Source: Haemophilus parahaemolyticus
GTDB lineage: Bacteria; Pseudomonadota; Gammaproteobacteria; Enterobacterales; Pasteurellaceae
Assembly (NCBI RefSeq): GCF_002015035.1
Contig: NZ_MUXY01000002.1
Span: forward strand, 1-64,000
Reading direction: 5' to 3'
Length of the DNA stretch: 64,000 nt
Under the pieces are notes generated by a model. The model was not told the DNA's origin, did no database searches, and saw only the letters and a program-made list of their open reading frames with translations. A program made the position numbers and the translations under genes. Of the stretch, positions 1 through 8,474 are shown piece after piece. Position 1 is the stretch's first letter. Each line of letters begins with the position of its first letter.

Positions 1-42
1 CACACAGATTGTCTGATAAATTTTTAAAGAACAAATAAAAAG

Positions 43-119
43 TGGTCGGCGAGATAGGATTTGAACCTACGACCCACTGGTCCCAAACCAGTTGCGCTAC
101 CAAGCTGCGCTACTCGCCG
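43..119 (-). tRNA. tRNA-Pro (anticodon TGG)
   Basis: Read on the minus strand the sequence folds as a full cloverleaf. It has a 7-bp acceptor stem CGGCGAG/CTCGCCG, a GGTTCAAATCC T-arm, an anticodon loop TTTGGGA with anticodon TGG, discriminator A and an encoded CCA. It is the last gene of an Arg-His-Pro tRNA cluster transcribed leftward. Confidence 0.97.
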
Positions 120-144
120 TCTAATTCTCTTTCGAGATATTTAA

Positions 145-221
145 TGGGGTGGCTAATGGGATTCGAACCCACGACAACTGGAATCACAATCCAGGGCTCT
201 ACCAACTGAGCTATAGCCACC
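145..221 (-). tRNA. tRNA-His (anticodon GTG)
   Basis: The minus strand gives a cloverleaf almost identical to Escherichia coli hisR. The anticodon is GTG inside TTGTGAT, the T-arm is GGGTTCGAATCCC, and the encoded 3' end is CCCA. The extra 5' G(-1) opposite C73 that identifies tRNA-His is present at position 221. It lies about 28 bases from the neighbouring tRNA-Arg, so they are co-transcribed. Confidence 0.97.
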
Positions 222-249
222 ATAACTTGGTTGGTTTTAGCATTTGACC

Positions 250-326
<77 letters not shown>

Positions 327-361
327 GTTGTTTTGATTAGTGCGTCGCAACGGAGGCGTAT

Positions 362-388
362 ATTATAGATTTCACTCTCCCTTGTCTA
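362..388 (-). promoter_or_regulatory. Probable promoter of the tRNA-Arg-His-Pro operon
   Basis: On the minus strand a perfect TATAAT (-10, 362-367) lies 15 bases downstream of TAGACA (-35, 383-388). A GC-containing discriminator (ACGCC) follows, about 35 bases before the tRNA-Arg 5' end. The short spacer is a weakness. The GC-rich discriminator is typical of stringently controlled stable RNA promoters. Confidence 0.55.
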
Positions 389-599
389 GCACTTTTTGGA
401 AAAAATTTAATATTTCCATTCATTTGTTTTTATTTCATACAAATTGCATGATAATTATCTTTTTCTTGCATAAATTCTAACATCGCTCATCTCATTAAAG
501 GAAATTTTCTGCTTTTATTAATGAAAATCTCACTATTTAGTGAAGAGAAATGTTATTATTTTACTTTATTTCACGTTGTGTATTTAATGAGGAAGCCAA

Positions 600-2027
600 A
601 TGTCAAACACCAATGCAATCGCAAACGTTGCAAAAATGATTCGTGAAAACGAAATTAAGTTCGTTTTATTACGATTTACCGATATTAAGGGTAAGGAACA
701 CGGTGTTTCTTTACCTGTAAGCCTTGTCGCTGACGACCTTGAAGATCTTTTCGAAGAAGGCAAAATGTTCGATGGCTCATCGGTTGAAGGCTGGAAAGCC
801 ATTAACAAAGCAGATATGCTGTTAATGCCAATCCCTGAAACCGCTGTTGTTGACCCATTCGCTCAAATCCCTACCCTCTCTCTCCGCTGTAGCATCTACG
901 ACCCTAACACAATGCAAAGTTACGACCGCGACCCGCGCTCTATCGCAATTCGTGCGGAAAACTTTTTAAAATCCACAGGGATCGCAGATAGTGTAATGTT
1001 CGGTCCAGAGCCAGAATTCTTCTTATTTGATGATGTGCGTTTCTCAACCGATCCGCAAAATGTCTCTTATCATATTGATGATGTTGAAGCGATGTGGAAC
1101 ACCAACCGTAAATATGAAAATGGGAACAACGCTTTCCGCCCATTGAAAAAAGGTGGCTACTGTGCCGTTGCTCCAATCGATACAGCACACGATATTCGTT
1201 CAGAAATGTGCTTAATTATGGAAGAGATGGGCTTAGTGATCGAAGCACACCATCACGAAGTGGCAACCGCAGGTCAAAATGAAATTGCGACCCGTTTCAA
1301 CAGCTTAACTTTAAAAGCAGATGAAACCCAAATCTATAAATATGTGGTACAAAACGTCGCACTTGAACACGGAAAAACCGCGTGCTTTATGCCAAAACCA
1401 TTCGCAGGCGATAATGGCTCAGGTATGCACTGTAATATGTCATTAAGCAAAGATGGCAAAAACGTGTTTATGGGCGACAAATACGCAGGCTTGTCTGAAA
1501 CTGCCCTTTACTATATCGGCGGTATCATTAAACACGCTAAAGCATTGAATGCGTTTACCAACCCATCAACCAACTCATATAAACGCTTAGTACCCGGCTT
1601 TGAAGCCCCTGTATTACTTGCTTACTCTGCAAGTAATCGTTCAGCTTCAATCCGCATTCCAGCAGTAACTAGCCCGAAAGCGACTCGCGTAGAAGCACGT
1701 TTCCCAGATCCATTAGCAAACCCATACTTGTGTTTTGCAGCATTGTTAATGGCAGGCCTTGACGGTGTAATCAACAAAATCCACCCAGGCGATGCTATGG
1801 ATAAAAACCTCTACGATTTACCGCCAGAAGAGTTAAAAGGAATTCCTGCGGTAGCTAGTTCGTTAGGTGAAGCGTTAGATGCGTTAGCGGCAGATTTCGA
1901 CTTCTTAACCCAAGGTGGCGTATTCAGCAAAGAATTTATCGAAGCCTACATCGGCATTCGCCGTAAAGAAGTAGAACGTTTAAATATGATTCCACACCCA
2001 GTGGAATTTGAGATGTACTACGCTTAA
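600..2027 (+). CDS. glnA: Glutamine synthetase, type I (GlnA)
   Basis: ATP-dependent ligation of ammonia to glutamate in the cytosol, the central step of ammonia assimilation. The 475-residue product has the usual length of the dodecameric GlnA. It shows the N-terminal beta-grasp with KMFDGSS, the catalytic block EPEFFLFDD, the metal/ATP motif [27 protein letters not shown], and near the C terminus NLYDLPPEE, the loop carrying the Tyr that GlnE adenylylates in this subfamily. ATG 600 follows GAGGA at a 6-base spacing. The 270 bases upstream (327-599) are AT-rich and hold no gene. I see no clear sigma-54 site or NtrC site there. A strong terminator follows, so the gene is monocistronic. Confidence 0.98.
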   Translation: MSNTNAIANVAKMIRENEIKFVLLRFTDIKGKEHGVSLPVSLVADDLEDLFEEGKMFDGSSVEGWKAINKADMLLMPIPETAVVDPFAQIPTLSLRCSIYDPNTMQSYDRDPRSIAIRAENFLKSTGIADSVMFGPEPEFFLFDDVRFSTDPQNVSYHIDDVEAMWNTNRKYENGNNAFRPLKKGGYCAVAPIDTAHDIRSEMCLIMEEMGLVIEAHHHEVATAGQNEIATRFNSLTLKADETQIYKYVVQNVALEHGKTACFMPKPFAGDNGSGMHCNMSLSKDGKNVFMGDKYAGLSETALYYIGGIIKHAKALNAFTNPSTNSYKRLVPGFEAPVLLAYSASNRSASIRIPAVTSPKATRVEARFPDPLANPYLCFAALLMAGLDGVINKIHPGDAMDKNLYDLPPEELKGIPAVASSLGEALDALAADFDFLTQGGVFSKEFIEAYIGIRRKEVERLNMIPHPVEFEMYYA

Positions 2028-2072
2028 TTCTTTTACAAAATGACAAGCAAAATTAACCGCTTGTATAACGAA

Positions 2073-2110
2073 ACGCCCGTTTATGTTCACACATAGACGG
2101 GCGTTCTTTT
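2073..2110 (+). terminator. Rho-independent terminator of glnA
   Basis: A 14-bp stem (ACGCCCGTTTATGT with ACATAGACGGGCGT, one G-U pair) around a TCAC loop is followed by TCTTTT. It lies 45 bases after the glnA stop. The T-run is only on the plus strand. Confidence 0.9.
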
Positions 2111-2127
2111 ATTTATTTTTCAAGCGG

Positions 2128-2523
2128 TCAATTTTCTATACTTTTTTGCAAATTAGGTACATCTTCATCCAACGTCTTAATATAGAAAAAGAACACCAGA
2201 TATTTCACCACCAACGCACACAAGATAATGCTCTTAATGACCCACGATGAGCTAATAAAAAACGTAATTCCCATCGCTGTTGTACCGATCATCAGAATCC
2301 GTATCTTCGCCTTTTTAGTCAATGCACGTTGCTCATTAAACTCTTTCAAATGATTCTGATAAATTTGGGTACCAATAAACCAATTATGCAGACGCTCAGA
2401 ACTACGCGTAAAGCAGAACAAAGCACTCAGCAAAAAAACCGTGCCTGGTAAGCCTGGTAAAATAATGCCTGCAATGCCAATTCCGAGAAAAATAAAACCC
2501 AAAAGTGCGTAAAGAATCTTCAT
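2128..2523 (-). CDS. DUF454 (YbaN-like) inner membrane protein
   Basis: A 131-residue integral membrane protein of the YbaN/DUF454 family, whose function is unknown. The N terminus is two hydrophobic stretches around the family's GIAGIILPGLPGTVF signature. A polar region containing FTRSSERLHNWF follows, then two more membrane segments (about residues 75-115). It is convergent with glnA and faces its terminator. It may be co-transcribed from upstream with nothing else, since ldhA ends 115 bases before it. Confidence 0.85.
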   Translation of the reverse strand: MKILYALLGFIFLGIGIAGIILPGLPGTVFLLSALFCFTRSSERLHNWFIGTQIYQNHLKEFNEQRALTKKAKIRILMIGTTAMGITFFISSSWVIKSIILCALVVKYLVFFFYIKTLDEDVPNLQKSIEN

Positions 2524-2638
2524 AGAAAAAGTTAATCATGCGTTAAAAATAAGCACTATTATCTATAAATAAAAATGATTTGCAACAAATAACCTATTGC
2601 AAATCATCTTTAAAATACTATCGCTTGTATAGCTAAAA

Positions 2639-3637
2639 TCAGACTTTCACCGCATTCACACATTCACCGTTATTGGCGACATCTAAAATATTCGAAAGCG
2701 TCACTTCCGAAATATTGACTAACGCTTCCTCAGTTAAAAACGCTTGATGCCCCGTAAACAACACATTATGGCAAGACGAGAGACGGCGGAACACATCATC
2801 GGTAATCACATCATTGGATTTATCTTCAAAGAACAACTCACGTTCGTTTTCGTAAACATCCATGCCCAATGCTCCAATTTTTTGGCGTTTTAACGCTTCA
2901 ATCGCGGCCTGGCTATCAATCAAACCGCCGCGGCTGGTGTTGATAATCATCACGCCATCTTTCATTTTATTAAATGCCGTTTCATTCAGCATGTAATGAT
3001 TTTCTGCAGTCGCAGGGCAATGCAAGGTAATCACATCGGAATGAGCATAAAGCTCGTCCAACGACACATATTTACCTCCTAACTCGTCCACAATCGGATT
3101 ATGAAACGGGTCGAAAGCCAGAATATTCATCCCAAAACCTTTCAAAATTCGCATCGTAGCAATCCCAATTTTACCCGTGCCAATTACGCCCGCCGTTTTA
3201 CCGTGCATATTAAATCCCGCCAAACCTTCCAATGAGAAATTTGCATCACGTGTGCGTTGATAAGCCTTGTGAATACGTCGGTTTAAAGTCAGCATCAAAC
3301 CCACAGCATGCTCGGCAATCGCCTCTGGCGAATAAGCAGGTACACGCACCACTTGAATGCCAAGCTCTTCCGCAACTTGTAAATCCACGTTATTAAACCC
3401 TGCGCAACGCAAAGCAATGGTTTTAATCCCTAACTTCGCTAATTTTTCCAATACAGGACAGCTCGCATCATCGTTCACAAAAATACACACTGCATCTGCT
3501 CCTTCTGCCATTTTTGCGGTTTTACGATCGAGCATAAAATCGAAAAACTCCAACTCAAATGCTGAGCCAAATTTCTCGTTTGCAACGGTTAAATATTTTC
3601 GGTCGTAATTTTTAGTGCTATACACAGCAACTTTCAT
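2639..3637 (-). CDS. ldhA: D-lactate dehydrogenase, fermentative (LdhA type)
   Basis: NADH-dependent reduction of pyruvate to D-lactate. The 332 residues match the D-2-hydroxyacid dehydrogenase fold and the length of E. coli LdhA (329). Visible motifs are the Rossmann GTGKIG near residue 153, the substrate-binding arginine in NTSRGGLID, the glutamate in DVYENERELFFED, and the catalytic histidine in TGHQAFLTEEAL near the C terminus. The long VYENERELFFED-type stretch favours D-lactate dehydrogenase over glyoxylate or phosphoglycerate dehydrogenases. Monocistronic by position. Confidence 0.92.
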   Translation of the reverse strand: MKVAVYSTKNYDRKYLTVANEKFGSAFELEFFDFMLDRKTAKMAEGADAVCIFVNDDASCPVLEKLAKLGIKTIALRCAGFNNVDLQVAEELGIQVVRVPAYSPEAIAEHAVGLMLTLNRRIHKAYQRTRDANFSLEGLAGFNMHGKTAGVIGTGKIGIATMRILKGFGMNILAFDPFHNPIVDELGGKYVSLDELYAHSDVITLHCPATAENHYMLNETAFNKMKDGVMIINTSRGGLIDSQAAIEALKRQKIGALGMDVYENERELFFEDKSNDVITDDVFRRLSSCHNVLFTGHQAFLTEEALVNISEVTLSNILDVANNGECVNAVKV

Positions 3638-3742
3638 TTCTCATCCTTAGGCATCAAAAATGCCACACAATTTAGTAAATTCTGTGGTAATTTTAACCGC
3701 CTGTTGTATTTAGTTCAATCAATGAAAGAAATCGAAAAAGAA

Positions 3743-5311
3743 TCAACTTCGAAAATCCCACTTACGAATGCCTAAAATAAAGAGCATTGCGAAATAACTA
3801 ATTACAGCAAGCACAATCAACCAACCAAGCCAATAGGCTTTCATCAGCGTACTCATTTCAAACCATTCCTCTAAATATGGCGAGAAATAATTGACTAGCC
3901 CACCCATCACAAGTGCAGCAATCGCCACTTTTAGGATAAAGAAAATCGTTTTGCGAGAAATGTGATAAATCCCTTGTTTCGACAGTTGGCGATAAAGCAA
4001 AGAGGCATTCACCGCAGCAGATAATGCTGATGCCATTGCCAACCCCAAGTAGCCAAACGGAATCGCAAGCAAACCAAAACACATATTACAAGCGGTCGCA
4101 ATTAAGCCAATTTTTACCGGTGTTTTGGTGTTTTGATTAGCATAAAAACCATTCGCTAAAATGCTAATTAGCATATAGCTGTTCAGCCCTAAACACATAA
4201 TCCAGAGCGAATGACTCGAAGCAATTACATCTGAAAGCCCAAATTTGCCACGCATAAAAAGCGTCATCATCATCGGTTGGGCAAGCGTGGCAATACCAAT
4301 CATTGCAGGAATACCTAGCAATAACACCATTCTAACACCCCAGTCCATTGTAGTTTGGAATTGGGCTTGGCGTGCAGTTTCATTTAGTGCTTTCTGCTTA
4401 GCAATTTTAGACAACGTTGGGAGCACCACAGTAGAAATTGCAATGCCAAAAATACCGAGTGGGAATTCGATCAAGCGGTCGGAATAATAAAGCCACGTGA
4501 TTGAGCCAGTCACCAAAAAGCTGGCAATCACTTGATTTAATAAGAGATTGATTTGGGTTACTGATACACCAAAAAGCGCAGGTAGCATCAGCATACGCAC
4601 TTTTTTCACGCCCTCATCATTCCACGCCCATTGCGGTTTCACTAGTAAGCCCGCTTTTTTCATAAATGGAATTTGAAATAAGAATTGCAGCAAACCGCCT
4701 AAAAAAATCCCCCATGCGAGGGCAATATCTGGTCGCTCAAAATAACCTGCACCGAAAATAGCCATCGCAATAATCGCTACATTCAGCAACACAGGCGAAA
4801 ATGCCATCACCCCGAATTTACCAATCGTGTTTAGCACTGCACCAGAAAGGGCAACGAAAGTGATAAACCATAAATAAGGAAAGGTGATTTTCAACAATAG
4901 CGAGGCCTGGGTAAATTTTTCCGCATCAGCCCCACCATTAAGCCAATCCATAAACCAGCCTGTACCGAAAAGTGCAGCTACAACAGGCGAGCCAATCATT
5001 GCCAATAATGTCACGGCAGACACTACCAACCCCAACGACCCCGACACTTTCGCCACAAATTCACGGGTTTTGTTCAAGTCGTTATCGGAATTATATTCCG
5101 CTAAAACGGGCACAAATGCCTTAGAAAAAGCCCCTTCAGCGAATAAACGACGCAGAAAATTAGGAATACGATTGGCAAAAAGAAAGACATCTGACATCGC
5201 TCCCGCCCCTAGTACACTTGCTACGATCATATCGCGAATTAAGCCCAGCACGCGGGAAATGAGGGTTAGCCCGCTGACTAATACACCTGATTTTAGAAGT
5301 TTTTTGCTCAT
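3743..5311 (-). CDS. murJ: Lipid II flippase MurJ
   Basis: Polytopic inner membrane protein (522 residues, about 14 transmembrane helices) of the MVF branch of the MOP superfamily. It moves lipid-linked peptidoglycan precursor to the periplasmic face. Family hallmarks are the N-terminal SGLTLISRVLGLIRDM, the amphipathic segment RRLFAEGAFSKAFVP, the conserved DRLIEFPLGIFG region and ANQNTKTPVK. Its start is ATG 5311. The leader immediately upstream contains a CCCCTCTTT...AAAGAGGGG hairpin (5336-5356). It is divergent from rpsT, as in many gamma-proteobacteria. Confidence 0.96.
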   Translation of the reverse strand: MSKKLLKSGVLVSGLTLISRVLGLIRDMIVASVLGAGAMSDVFLFANRIPNFLRRLFAEGAFSKAFVPVLAEYNSDNDLNKTREFVAKVSGSLGLVVSAVTLLAMIGSPVVAALFGTGWFMDWLNGGADAEKFTQASLLLKITFPYLWFITFVALSGAVLNTIGKFGVMAFSPVLLNVAIIAMAIFGAGYFERPDIALAWGIFLGGLLQFLFQIPFMKKAGLLVKPQWAWNDEGVKKVRMLMLPALFGVSVTQINLLLNQVIASFLVTGSITWLYYSDRLIEFPLGIFGIAISTVVLPTLSKIAKQKALNETARQAQFQTTMDWGVRMVLLLGIPAMIGIATLAQPMMMTLFMRGKFGLSDVIASSHSLWIMCLGLNSYMLISILANGFYANQNTKTPVKIGLIATACNMCFGLLAIPFGYLGLAMASALSAAVNASLLYRQLSKQGIYHISRKTIFFILKVAIAALVMGGLVNYFSPYLEEWFEMSTLMKAYWLGWLIVLAVISYFAMLFILGIRKWDFRS

Positions 5312-5335
5312 AGTATTCTCAAGTTAAAAGAGGAT

Positions 5336-5356
5336 CCCCTCTTTAGCAAAGAGGGG
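5336..5356. repeat. Dispersed palindrome A, short copy
   Basis: A 9-bp perfect inverted repeat CCCCTCTTT / AAAGAGGGG around a 3-base loop. This core recurs at about 28445, 32936-33050 (two arms), 42374-42490 (two arms), 51674 and 56461-56650 (two arms). Here only the core is present, in the murJ 5' leader. Confidence 0.85.
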
Positions 5357-5406
5357 GTTGCTTGTTTGATATAGGCTATACCACACGATCACAAAAATTG
5401 ATCGGA

Positions 5407-5453
5407 ATTTTATCAGTTTTTTTATAGGAAAATCAGAAAAAAACTGATAAAAT
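5407..5453. repeat. 17-bp perfect AT-rich inverted repeat between murJ and rpsT
   Basis: Positions 5407-5423 (ATTTTATCAG followed by seven T) are the exact reverse complement of 5437-5453, with a 13-base loop. It lies in the divergent murJ/rpsT control region about 145 bases upstream of rpsT. It could be a hairpin or a protein site; no function is proven. Confidence 0.7.
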
Positions 5454-5596
5454 CTCGCCCTATCGTTTTCTTAAACAGAAAAACGGTGTTATTTTCAAGC
5501 ACGTGTCTCGTTGAAAATGAATTAAAAACTATCGATAGCAACATAAACCACGGTTTATGTTTATTTATTTAACACAGATATCTTAGGAGTTTGACC

Positions 5597-5860
5597 TTGG
5601 CTAATATCAAGTCAGCAAAAAAACGTGCGGTTCAATCTGAAAAACGCCGCCAACACAACGCAAGCCAACGCTCAATGATGCGTACATTCATCAAAAAAGT
5701 ATATGCAGCAGTAGCAACAGGTGATAAAGCAGCAGCTCAAGCAGCTTTCGTTGAAATGCAAAAAGTAGTGGATCGTATGGCATCTAAAGGCTTAATCCAC
5801 GCAAATAAAGCAGCAAACCACAAAGCGAAATTATCTGCACGTATCAAAGCGTTAGCATAA
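5597..5860 (+). CDS. rpsT: 30S ribosomal protein S20
   Basis: A primary binding protein of 16S rRNA. The 87-residue product [18 protein letters not shown]... is exactly the length of E. coli S20, lysine/arginine/alanine rich and all-helical. I place the start at TTG 5597 rather than an in-frame TTG two codons earlier. The family begins [10 protein letters not shown], and AGGAG at 5585-5589 is then 7 bases away. The rare TTG start is also used by E. coli rpsT, where it takes part in translational autoregulation. A strong terminator follows. Confidence 0.97.
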   Translation: MANIKSAKKRAVQSEKRRQHNASQRSMMRTFIKKVYAAVATGDKAAAQAAFVEMQKVVDRMASKGLIHANKAANHKAKLSARIKALA

Positions 5861-5880
5861 TTTGCAAAACAAAAAAGAAA

Positions 5881-5904
5881 ACCGACCGCTTGGTCGGTTT
5901 TTTT
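5881..5904 (+). terminator. Terminator of rpsT built on a USS core
   Basis: Stem ACCGACC/GGTCGGT with a GCTT loop followed by seven T. The left arm and loop contain the ACCGCTT part of an uptake signal. The same hairpin occurs again at 48788. Confidence 0.9.
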
Positions 5905-6012
5905 ATATCGACTACACCCTATAAAGCTTATGGCATAATAAAATACCGCTTGTATTTTATAACGACAATCCTAATAATTTTTTTAATATTCTCATCTCGG
6001 CTTTAAATATTA

Positions 6013-6717
6013 TTATTCAAATTTCACTTTGCCTGATGCTGTCGCAGAAATGGTTTCTTTGCCTGCCTCTAATGGCATCTCTTCTGAGTAATTTGCTGAT
6101 TTAGCCATTGCCATCATTGGACGAACACCATAATAAGTTCCTTCACTATTAAGCGTATTTAATTGTACATCCACAAGTTGATAGCCTTTTGCATTCAAGC
6201 CTTTTTGTACAACCTCAGCTTTGTGTTTGAATCGTTTAATGACTTCTAACGTTAATTCATCTTCTAATACCTTCATCGTTTCGGGCGAAACACTAAAGCG
6301 AATATCATTAATCGCGACTTGGTTACTCAAACCTTCTAACACTTTTTCAATAGATAAAAAGCTTTTACTTTTCAGATTAATATAACCCTCTGCAATCCAG
6401 CCATCCACTTTACCTTTTTCGTTGTAATTCACTCGATTTGAAATCCCATCCACTTTTACCTCAATTTCAGGATATTGCTTTACGGCTGCAAGCACTTTGT
6501 TTAAATTAACAGAGACTTCGTTTTTAAGATTAACTAACGATTTACCTGACTTACGACTATAAAGGCTCACGTCCATTAAATCTTTTTCCACCGTTCTACT
6601 CGCTTCTGCAGAAAATTGGAACATAGTCGCTTGATTCACATCGGTTAAAACTTCAGCTGAAGTAGCAAGACTTGCCCCTACAAGCGGTAGAATAATAAAA
6701 AGTTTTTTCAGATTCAT
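6013..6717 (-). CDS. SIMPL-domain (DUF541) periplasmic protein
   Basis: Predicted 234-residue exported protein with a signal peptide (MNLKKLFIILPLVGASLATSA, cleavage before EVL). A SIMPL/DUF541 domain fills the rest, as in E. coli YggE and BP26-type proteins. The family is linked loosely to oxidative stress tolerance and envelope functions; no catalytic residues are known. I chose ATG 6717 over two upstream in-frame ATGs because AGGAG lies 7 bases before it and the signal peptide begins there. It lies 81 bases downstream of the two-partner secretion gene on the same strand and may share its transcript. Confidence 0.8.
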   Translation of the reverse strand: MNLKKLFIILPLVGASLATSAEVLTDVNQATMFQFSAEASRTVEKDLMDVSLYSRKSGKSLVNLKNEVSVNLNKVLAAVKQYPEIEVKVDGISNRVNYNEKGKVDGWIAEGYINLKSKSFLSIEKVLEGLSNQVAINDIRFSVSPETMKVLEDELTLEVIKRFKHKAEVVQKGLNAKGYQLVDVQLNTLNSEGTYYGVRPMMAMAKSANYSEEMPLEAGKETISATASGKVKFE

Positions 6718-6800
6718 CTTCATTCTCCTATTTCTTAGCATATTAACGAGTTCTCATCTAATAAATGACTGCCATTAGCGAAATATCTCATGACCGTTCC

Positions 6801-8399
6801 TTAAAATTGATAAGAAATATTTCCTAGTAACAATCGCTCTTGTTTTACACCATCAGTTTTAGAAAACAATCGTCCAGTTGCCCATTCAAGGTTAGCTTGA
6901 AAGGTTTTCTGCTCCCAATTCAACCCAACAGCATAAGCAAAGGCTTGTTCTCGTTGGGCATTCGTTTGTGTTGATTTTTGTACGCCAAAATCAATCCCAA
7001 CGTAGGGAGAAAATGTGCCGAATTCAGTTGCTTTTACCCAAGCAATATCATTGTGTAAAACAATATTTTTCTCTGCCGATAAACTCAAATCATTTAAGCC
7101 TCTCACTCTATTTCGTCCCGTTAAATCTTCTTGTTTAATCGAAGGCAAATAATCGTAGCTATATTGTGCTGTGAGCTGATGAGAATGGCGAAAAAGTTGT
7201 TCACCAATCGGTTGATAGCGGTTAAATTTCAGCTCAAAATTCCAACGATTAAAACGATCTTCTGGCTGATTTTCGCCTTTATTTCGCCCCTGTTCATAGC
7301 GGAAATCAGTAACAAAAGTGGCATTTTCAAACAGTTGCAAATGATTGAATCCAATAGAAATACTACTTAATTTAGGGCTTTGAAGGTCTAAAATCACATC
7401 ATCCAGTCGGTTTTTGCTGTTAATTTTCTCAACCTGCGTTGAAAATGTTGAAATATGGTTAGAACCACGATGGAAAACATAATCTGCAGTTAATCCCGTT
7501 TGGAGAGTTCGTCCTTTTTGCTGCAGACTTAACGTCTGAAGTGAGAGTGGCGTTTTAAACTGAGAAACGGATGCAAAGCCACTGAATGTCCAATAACCAT
7601 AAGGTAAAGAATAATAGAGCAATGCAGAGCGGCTAAATTGGTGGTGGGATTTTAATGTATGCGTACCACTTAGATAGAGCGTATCCGATAAGCCAAAAGG
7701 ATTTCCAATGCTAACTGAAGAACGTGCCTGCCAACGATCATAGGCTCTTGATGCATAATTATCTAATCCAATTGAACCATTGATACGGGAAGTCGGTTCG
7801 TTCGTAAATTTCAGTTTAACTTCGCCATTTTTAGCTGGCAAAACATCGACAGACACACGGTTTCCCGTGATACGATTCGCTTGATCAAGTGCTTGGTCGA
7901 GATCTTGCACTTTCAGCAGTTTACCTATCGCATTTGGCAAGATTTGTCCAAGATTAAACCGCTTATTATCGCTTTCCACAACAACAATTTTGCCCTCAAA
8001 TACATGCAGGGTTAAAACACCTGATTGATCGTCTTCAAACTGAAAAGGATTATGAATGTAACCTTTTTCCACGTAGGCTTGAGTAAGTTGTTGGCTCAGC
8101 TGATTAAGACGAGCTTCATTCAAACATTCGCCCGATTTAGGCAAAAAAGGCGTTGGATCAATCAGTGTTATACCTTTAAATTTCACACCTTGATAATCTA
8201 AACAAATTTGCGAGAAATCGCTATTTTCAACCGCTTGCGAAGTAGATTGGAATTGATGTTGTTCTAACCAGCGTTGTTGCTTTTGGATCTGTAGTTCTGC
8301 AAGTTCTTGTTTAGATTGTTGGAGGGATTGGGTAATATCATCAGCCAAAACATTTGATGAAAAAAGAGCAAGAAGAAGGGAAAAAGCAAGTTTATTCAT
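6801..8399 (-). CDS. TpsB-type outer membrane transporter (ShlB/FhaC/HecB family), no partner nearby
   Basis: Outer membrane translocator of a two-partner (type Vb) secretion system. From ATG 8399 the product is 532 residues. It has a signal peptide ending NVLA, then a coiled helix rich in Gln (SLQQSKQELAELQIQKQQRW). Two POTRA-like repeats follow (about residues 60-200, with LTQAYVEKGYIHNPF in the first), then a 16-stranded barrel. The barrel carries the conserved VRGL lid-loop motif (RVRGLNDLSLSAEKN) and ends in a C-terminal aromatic (SYQF). No large secreted TpsA gene is in the window, so the cargo is unknown. The Shine-Dalgarno sequence before 8399 is weak. An alternative start 14 codons upstream would lie inside the rpoD terminator. 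Confidence 0.85.
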   Translation of the reverse strand: MNKLAFSLLLALFSSNVLADDITQSLQQSKQELAELQIQKQQRWLEQHQFQSTSQAVENSDFSQICLDYQGVKFKGITLIDPTPFLPKSGECLNEARLNQLSQQLTQAYVEKGYIHNPFQFEDDQSGVLTLHVFEGKIVVVESDNKRFNLGQILPNAIGKLLKVQDLDQALDQANRITGNRVSVDVLPAKNGEVKLKFTNEPTSRINGSIGLDNYASRAYDRWQARSSVSIGNPFGLSDTLYLSGTHTLKSHHQFSRSALLYYSLPYGYWTFSGFASVSQFKTPLSLQTLSLQQKGRTLQTGLTADYVFHRGSNHISTFSTQVEKINSKNRLDDVILDLQSPKLSSISIGFNHLQLFENATFVTDFRYEQGRNKGENQPEDRFNRWNFELKFNRYQPIGEQLFRHSHQLTAQYSYDYLPSIKQEDLTGRNRVRGLNDLSLSAEKNIVLHNDIAWVKATEFGTFSPYVGIDFGVQKSTQTNAQREQAFAYAVGLNWEQKTFQANLEWATGRLFSKTDGVKQERLLLGNISYQF

Positions 8400-8421
8400 A
8401 GCCGCGATGAAATAAAAAAAT

Positions 8422-8465
8422 AAGCGGTCAATTCTTCGCAAAATTTTGCAAAAAATTGACCGCTT
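8422..8465 (-). terminator. Inverted USS pair acting as rpoD terminator
   Basis: AAGCGGTCAATT (8422-8433) pairs perfectly with AATTGACCGCTT (8454-8465). On the minus strand a seven-T run follows. It starts 10 bases after the rpoD stop. Both arms are USS cores with their A/T-rich flanks (TTTGCAAAA type) in the loop. Confidence 0.85.
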
Positions 8466-8474
8466 GAAAAAAGA

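Noticed and set aside
4884..5327. 147-codon plus-strand ORF opposite murJ
   Set aside because: It lies wholly on the antisense of the conserved MurJ N terminus and has no ribosome binding site or recognisable domain.
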